Assembly (NCBI GenBank): GCA_007132595.1
Contig: SLOH01000080.1
Location: 1 to 9,268 of the forward strand
Direction of reading: 5' to 3'
Origin: Waddliaceae bacterium
GTDB lineage: Bacteria > Chlamydiota > Chlamydiia > Chlamydiales > SLOH01
Length of the DNA stretch: 9,268 nt
The translations under genes and the position numbers were made by a program. How positions within the stretch are numbered: the stretch's first letter is position 1; the number at the start of each line of letters is the position of its first letter. Under the pieces are notes generated by a model. It was not told where the DNA came from and made no database searches. It saw only the letters and a program-made list of their open reading frames with translations. This document shows positions 5,609 to 9,268 of this stretch, piece after piece.

Positions 5609-6320
5609 CGAAAAAACGATTACCGAAGTCCTTGAGCCTCTTGCTCAATTTGATGAAGTTCTCATTTTAGACACCGGATCTACAGACAGCACGCTGGAAA
5701 AGGCAAGTCAATTTCCCAATGTAAACATTCATCACTCGCCTTTTACAAATTTTGGCGCTTTAAAAAACAAGGCAGCAGATCTTGCCGCCCATGACTGGGT
5801 CTTTTCCCTCGACAGCGACGAGGTGTGCTCAGATATGCTCCTCCATGAGATCAAAACAGCGAAGCTAGACTCAAATTGCATTTACTCTATTGCGCGTAAA
5901 AATTACTTCCGAGGGAAGTGGATCAAAGGGTGCGGGTGGCATCCCGACCGTGTGATGAGACTCTACAATAAACGTTTCACCGCGTTTTCAAACGACCTCG
6001 TGCATGAAAGTCTCATCTCTCATGGGCTTAAAATCATTAATCTCAAAGGATCTCTGATCCACACCTCCTATGAATCGATCCAAGACTTCTTACAGAAAAT
6101 GCAAACCTATTCCAACCTCTTTTCCAGCCAATATCAGGGGAAAAAGCGCTCTTCCCCTTTAAAAGCCGCCTTAAGAGGACTCTATACCTTTTTCAAAAAT
6201 TACATTCTTCAAAAGGGATTTCTTTTAGGAAGGGAGGGCTACATCATCTCTCGCTATAACGCGGAGACCACATACTACAAGTACTTGCTTCTTTGGGAAA
6301 AAAATCAGTTAAACCAGTAA
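5574..6320 (+). CDS. family 2 glycosyltransferase, WaaE/KdtX-like (LPS core type)
   Basis: This is a GT-A fold sugar transferase. It has the N-terminal nucleotide-binding strand ISITILTKNNE (3-13), LILDTGSTDST (30-40), the metal-binding SLDSDE motif (78-83) and the subgroup signature GWHPDRVMRLYNK (121-133) followed by DLVHE (141-145). This pattern is typical of WaaE/KdtX enzymes that add a hexose to the lipopolysaccharide inner core; the exact sugar is not predictable here. The C-terminal third has a hydrophobic/basic stretch (around FFKNYILQKGFLLG) suited to membrane association. The start is forced: an in-frame stop sits at 5559-5561 and the conserved strand begins at residue 3, so the 35-base overlap with bcp is real and suggests translational coupling. 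Its 3' end overlaps mutY on the opposite strand by 12 bases. Confidence 0.93.
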   Translation: MQISITILTKNNEKTITEVLEPLAQFDEVLILDTGSTDSTLEKASQFPNVNIHHSPFTNFGALKNKAADLAAHDWVFSLDSDEVCSDMLLHEIKTAKLDSNCIYSIARKNYFRGKWIKGCGWHPDRVMRLYNKRFTAFSNDLVHESLISHGLKIINLKGSLIHTSYESIQDFLQKMQTYSNLFSSQYQGKKRSSPLKAALRGLYTFFKNYILQKGFLLGREGYIISRYNAETTYYKYLLLWEKNQLNQ

Positions 6321-7352
6321 TTGCCTAGCAATTTCACGGTGACCCGAACAAAAGGCGAGGCTTTTTAAGTCCTTTCGCTCTCTCCACTGAAAGCCTTTGA
6401 TATCGGGGGCTTTCCTTGCAAAAAAAAGACAGGGAGTGAGAGTGACCAGGTATCTTGTAAAGCTATGAGTCAGCGAGGGAAGCGTTCGGATGGGAGCTAA
6501 GTCCAAAGAGTACTTTGAGGCGGCGCTCTCTTGTATCTCATCTAAACAAAACTCTTTTAATTCTGTTTCAATAAAGGGAAAGTAGTGCAAATCCGCCATG
6601 ATCCGACCCGCTTCCCCTCTTTGAATCAGATAACGATCTTCATGAGAAATGATCAGTGCGGCTCGGTGAAGAGACGTCGGGACAGTTTTTTTCGAGTTGA
6701 AAGGAAGACTTGCTTGCTTGCTGTGTAAATTTGCATGACAAGAGCGTGCCACAGGGCACCGCTCACAGCTTGGCTGCTTTTTACATATGATAGCGCCAAG
6801 TTCAATTAACGCCTCCGAAACAACCCAGGGCTCACGGTCAGGAAGAAGCTGCTCTAGTTTGTTGCGAATGGAGTTCACTGTTGATACTTTGGAGATATCG
6901 TCTTCAATCCCAAGTAAACGAGTCATCACCCGAAGAACATTTCCGTCAACAGCTGCAGATTTATGATGAAAGGCAAAATTTAAAATCGCAGCAGAGGTGT
7001 AGGGACCAAGACCGGGAATCTGAAGCAGCTGGCTTTTTGTCTCAGGCAAGCTCCCTCGATAATGCTCCATTACATATTTTGCTCCCTTATGGAGATTTCG
7101 TGCTCTGGCATAATAACCAAGGCCCTCCCATTTTTTTATCACCTCATCTATGCTTGCGCTCGCTAAAGCAGAAATCGTTGGAAACGCCTCCATCCATCGA
7201 TAAAAATAGGGAATCACAACTTTGACTTGGGTCTGTTGAAGCATAACCTCAGAGACCCATACGGCGTAAGGAGAGGGGGATTCTCTCCACGGAAGGGAAC
7301 GCTTTTCCCTTTGAAACCAAGCCTTAAGCCGGGATAAATCGAGAGAGTTCAT
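6309..7352 (-). CDS. mutY: A/G-specific adenine DNA glycosylase MutY
   Basis: It removes adenine mispaired with 8-oxoguanine in base-excision repair. From the chosen start (347 aa): catalytic Glu35 in SEVMLQQTQV, helix-hairpin-helix with IPGLGPYTSAA (about 112-122), catalytic Asp136 in VDGNVLRV, the iron-sulphur cysteines Cys190, Cys196, Cys199 and Cys205, and a NUDIX-like C-terminal 8-oxoG recognition domain from about residue 228. The cluster spacing is C-X5-C-X2-C-X5-C, one residue shorter in the first loop than the C-X6-C of E. coli and Bacillus. The frame opens upstream at 7394, but the ATG at 7352 matches the usual MutY N-terminus and places Glu35/Asp136 two residues from E. coli numbering. 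It overlaps the preceding glycosyltransferase gene by 29 bases and is probably translated with it. Confidence 0.96.
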   Translation of the reverse strand: MNSLDLSRLKAWFQREKRSLPWRESPSPYAVWVSEVMLQQTQVKVVIPYFYRWMEAFPTISALASASIDEVIKKWEGLGYYARARNLHKGAKYVMEHYRGSLPETKSQLLQIPGLGPYTSAAILNFAFHHKSAAVDGNVLRVMTRLLGIEDDISKVSTVNSIRNKLEQLLPDREPWVVSEALIELGAIICKKQPSCERCPVARSCHANLHSKQASLPFNSKKTVPTSLHRAALIISHEDRYLIQRGEAGRIMADLHYFPFIETELKEFCLDEIQESAASKYSLDLAPIRTLPSLTHSFTRYLVTLTPCLFFARKAPDIKGFQWRERKDLKSLAFCSGHREIARQLLV

Positions 7353-8445
7353 GAAGTAGCAGCTTTGCCCTTGATTCCCAAGTGTGCGCCTCAAGAGCGA
7401 CTGCTTGCGCCTGTTTCACACTTAAGATGCGTTTTTCCTCATCATCAAGCAGCTCTTGCACGGCTTGATTGACATTTTCCTCTTTATCATAATAGATAAA
7501 GGTATCAAATGCACTTAAAAATGGATTGGATGCAGTAACAACAGCAGCTCCTGCAAGCGTTGCCGCAAAGATACGCTCATGACCCCCATTTGTGACCCAA
7601 AACGAGCTGTTGAGCGCAATTTTGCTCTGCTTCAAAATCTCAAGACCATCCGCGAATGGAACGCTATCGTGAATCACGACATTCTCTTGACCGCCGACAT
7701 ACTTTTTCCAATCGCCCGACCCAAAGATATCAATCTTTATCCCTTTTAGCGACCGAATCAACCGGACACGATCGCGTCCGCACACATACTGTTGAAGTGC
7801 ATCGAGTGCAAGTAGCAAGTTGACACCTTCTGCAGTCGCCTCTTTCGGATCGCCGATTTGACTCATAAAGATGTTAAAGTAATTTCCGCCCCCATTTTGA
7901 AAAAGCACCTCAATTGTCTGCTCAAATGCTAAGCGCCACCTTTTTGGATATTCGCGCATCAATTTCTCATAAATCTCTTCATAGTCAATACAAGAAGCGA
8001 GCATCGTCACATCAAAAGAGCGGGCGCTTTTAGGTGGAGTTAAAAGACTTGCTTCTGCGGCATGAGGTAAAAAGAAGGTATTTGAAAACCCGGTCTCTTG
8101 AAACAATTCCTCCGTCCATCTGTCTGAGCACGCAATAATATTATATGGAGATTGTGTCAAACGTGTAAAATGCAGAGGCGGCTGCACGAGCAGACAGACA
8201 TGGGGGATTTTGACCATGTCGCATAAAAAACGGCCGCTGTCATCGGGAAGAAGTCCATTGAAAGAGAGGGTAAAGTCGGGTTTATCTGAAAGAAGCGTAT
8301 GTAAAAATTGCTTTGGATCGGAAGAGTTTGGCTCCAATACACGGCAGATTGCCCCTTCCATATTCAGTGCATCGCAAAAACATTTTGTCATGTGCGCAAG
8401 CGCGCCGTATTTATTGCTAGGGGGTAAAAAAAGATCTATTCGCAT
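7324..8445 (-). CDS. GT-B glycosyltransferase, CgeB/group 1-like
   Basis: This 373-residue protein looks like a retaining glycosyltransferase with two Rossmann-like domains. The N-terminal half begins MRIDLFLPPSNKYGALAHM and contains strand/loop segments such as PDFTLSFNG, PHVCLLVQPP and NIIACSD. The C-terminal half has KIDIFGSGDW and the donor-site motif NGGHERIFAATLAGAAVV (286-303), whose Glu290 and following glycine-rich helix resemble the CgeB-like Glyco_trans_1_2 family. No signal peptide is visible, so it is probably cytoplasmic and modifies an envelope glycan or a small molecule; acceptor and sugar are unknown. It lies 22 bases after the lysine-rich protein gene, and its 3' end runs 29 bases into mutY. 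No clear ribosome binding site precedes the ATG. Family assignment is fairly secure, precise function is not. Confidence 0.83.
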   Translation of the reverse strand: MRIDLFLPPSNKYGALAHMTKCFCDALNMEGAICRVLEPNSSDPKQFLHTLLSDKPDFTLSFNGLLPDDSGRFLCDMVKIPHVCLLVQPPLHFTRLTQSPYNIIACSDRWTEELFQETGFSNTFFLPHAAEASLLTPPKSARSFDVTMLASCIDYEEIYEKLMREYPKRWRLAFEQTIEVLFQNGGGNYFNIFMSQIGDPKEATAEGVNLLLALDALQQYVCGRDRVRLIRSLKGIKIDIFGSGDWKKYVGGQENVVIHDSVPFADGLEILKQSKIALNSSFWVTNGGHERIFAATLAGAAVVTASNPFLSAFDTFIYYDKEENVNQAVQELLDDEEKRILSVKQAQAVALEAHTWESRAKLLLHELSRFIPA

Positions 8446-8467
8446 GAGAAAAACGATAGACGGGGCG

Positions 8468-8812
8468 CTACATTTTCATCCACCCTTTTCTATCTCCAAG
8501 TGACTTTCCTTTGCGCTTTTTGAGCCCTTTTTTCTTTTTGACTCCTTTTGCCTTTTTTTCGCTATCCTCTGAGCCGCCGCTGACCTTATCTTCCAACTCT
8601 TTGCGGCGCTTCTGGATCCGATTCCACTCTTTTTCTGAAAAATTTTCAGGATTGGCCAACAAATTCTCTACGTCCTGCGGAGTTTTCCCCGCTTTATCGA
8701 GAAGAGACTCAAACTTATTTTGCATATCGTCTTGCCAAGAATGCATTTGCGCAAGCATTTTTTCGATATCCGCGTCAGATGTAGCTGATTCTTTTTTTCG
8801 CTCTTGAGGCAT
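8468..8812 (-). CDS. small lysine-rich conserved-type hypothetical protein
   Basis: I do not recognise this 114-residue protein. Residues 12-40 and 44-76 are predicted by eye to be charged amphipathic helices (for example SDADIEKMLAQM and PQDVENLLANPENFSEKEW), possibly a short coiled coil. From about residue 85 the tail is very basic, with KKKKGLKKRKGK, which could contact nucleic acid or another polyanion; this is inference from composition only. There is no signal peptide. The frame is open further up to an ATG at 8902, but that extension crosses a strong TATAAT promoter and the queF start, so the ATG at 8812 is preferred. It is the first gene of a probable three-gene unit with the CgeB-like glycosyltransferase and mutY. 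Its ribosome binding site is unclear: AGGAG (8838-8842) lies 25 bases from the ATG, too far for normal use. Confidence 0.72.
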   Translation of the reverse strand: MPQERKKESATSDADIEKMLAQMHSWQDDMQNKFESLLDKAGKTPQDVENLLANPENFSEKEWNRIQKRRKELEDKVSGGSEDSEKKAKGVKKKKGLKKRKGKSLGDRKGWMKM

Positions 8813-8848
8813 AATGCCATTTTGGATAAAATTTCCACTCCTAAACTT

Positions 8849-8878
8849 ATTATACCAAATTCCCAAGGAAACTTCCAA
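8849..8878 (-). promoter_or_regulatory. extended -10 promoter for the lysine-rich protein / glycosyltransferase / mutY unit
   Basis: On the minus strand a perfect TATAAT (8849-8854) is preceded by TGG (8855-8857), forming an extended -10 TGnTATAAT. TTGGAA (8873-8878) sits 18 bases upstream as a 4/6 match to the -35 box. Transcription would start near 8842, giving a leader of about 30 bases to the ATG at 8812. The -35 box overlaps the first base of the queF start codon, so the two divergent units share a very compact control region. Confidence 0.6.
8865..8870 (+). promoter_or_regulatory. Shine-Dalgarno site of queF
   Basis: AAGGAA lies 7 bases before the ATG at 8878, one of the few clear ribosome binding sites in the window; it supports that start. 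No convincing plus-strand promoter could be assigned in the 8813-8864 stretch. Confidence 0.55.
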
Positions 8879-9268
8879 TGACACTTCTTGGAAAAAAAAC
8901 AACCTACCCCAATCGCTACTCTCCTGAGCTTCTTGACTCTATTCCACGAAAAAAAGGACGAGACCTAATCAAAATCAAAACCGTAAACTTTCAAGGTGTC
9001 GATATTTGGAATGCATATGAAATTTCCTGGTTAAATCCGAAAGGCAAGCCCGTGCGAGCGGTCGGCAGGTTTACAGTCCCTTGCCTCTCTTCGAATATCG
9101 TTGAATCAAAATCGCTCAAGCTATACCTCAATTCACTCAATCAAAGTCCATTTCAGTCGATTGAGCACGTTAAAGAGACCCTGGCCTCTGATTTAAGTGC
9201 TGCTGTGGAAGCAACCGTAGAAGTTGAGCTCTTTACCCTTGAAATGTTTGAGAAACAAGATAAGCCAA
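8878..9268 (+). CDS. queF: NADPH-dependent 7-cyano-7-deazaguanine reductase QueF, bimodular type, N-terminal part (3' end outside window)
   Basis: QueF reduces the nitrile preQ0 to the amine preQ1, a late step in making queuosine for tRNA wobble positions. The 130 visible residues match the N-terminal half of the long, bimodular E. coli form: LLGKKTTYPNRYSPELLDSIPR (roughly 3-24), DIWNAYEISWLNPKGKP (42-58) and the diagnostic QueF motif ESKSLKLYLNSLNQ (76-89). The catalytic Cys and Asp of this class lie in the second half and are not visible, so activity cannot be judged. The start is supported by AAGGAA 7 bases upstream and by similarity beginning near residue 4. The gene is divergent from the lysine-rich protein gene with a 65-base gap. 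Identity is very secure. Confidence 0.95.
   Translation, partial: MTLLGKKTTYPNRYSPELLDSIPRKKGRDLIKIKTVNFQGVDIWNAYEISWLNPKGKPVRAVGRFTVPCLSSNIVESKSLKLYLNSLNQSPFQSIEHVKETLASDLSAAVEATVEVELFTLEMFEKQDKP

Noticed and set aside
7353..7394. A 14-residue N-terminal extension of MutY from the ATG at 7394.
   Set aside because: The extension has no MutY-like sequence and would lie further inside the preceding glycosyltransferase gene; the ATG at 7352 gives the family N-terminus and near-E. coli positions of the catalytic residues.
8511..8807. A 98-codon plus-strand open frame rich in Ser and Phe.
   Set aside because: It is the mirror of the lysine-rich minus-strand gene: the AAA/AAG codons appear as TTT/CTT. 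It has no recognisable domain.
8813..8902. A 30-residue N-terminal extension of the lysine-rich protein from the ATG at 8902.
   Set aside because: The extension overlaps the start of queF and contains a perfect extended -10 promoter on the same strand.
1..9268. tRNA, rRNA, CRISPR arrays, transposase genes, defence systems.
   Set aside because: No cloverleaf, array of spaced repeats, DDE transposase or recognised defence domain was found in either strand. The only direct repeat seen is the pair of 161-bp elements.

Overview
The window looks like chromosomal DNA from a chlamydia-like (environmental Chlamydiales) bacterium. This rests on the protein families (a secreted DUF2608-type HAD protein, a cysteine-rich YjbH-domain outer-membrane protein, a HemB without the zinc cysteines), a moderately AT-rich composition and tightly packed genes with weak Shine-Dalgarno sites. 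The assignment is from family knowledge, not a search; the genus is not determinable from here.

Layout. The left edge holds the 3' end of a UvrD/PcrA-type helicase (+). It converges on a secreted HAD-superfamily protein (-). Divergent from the latter is a 715-residue YjbH-domain outer-membrane protein (+), which converges on hemB (-). Divergent from hemB are a PrxQ/Bcp peroxiredoxin and a WaaE/KdtX-like glycosyltransferase whose reading frames overlap (+). These converge on a three-gene minus-strand unit: a lysine-rich small protein, a CgeB-like glycosyltransferase and mutY. At the right edge, divergent from that unit, starts a bimodular-type queF, cut by the window end. Apart from the envelope theme (YjbH protein, two glycosyltransferases), the genes are housekeeping: DNA repair (uvrD, mutY), haem (hemB), peroxide defence (bcp) and tRNA queuosine (queF).

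The most striking non-coding signal is a 161-bp sequence present twice (651-811 and 3791-3951, 149/161 identical, same orientation). Each copy fills the whole gap between a pair of convergent genes. It is a long foldback: in copy 2 the outer 20 bp form a perfect inverted repeat, the inner arms are also complementary, and the centre is an 8-bp-stem hairpin. The element ends supply the last two codons and the stop codon (K-V-stop) of both uvrD and hemB. It looks like a non-autonomous mobile element (MITE-like, possibly with a TA target site) that has settled at 3' ends and may act as a bidirectional terminator. A related 34-bp inverted repeat lies at 1537-1570 beside the HAD promoter.

There is no RNA gene, CRISPR array, transposase or origin that I can support. 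The only gene-free stretches over 100 bp are the two element copies, the 1499-1645 divergent promoter region and the 4937-5041 divergent region.
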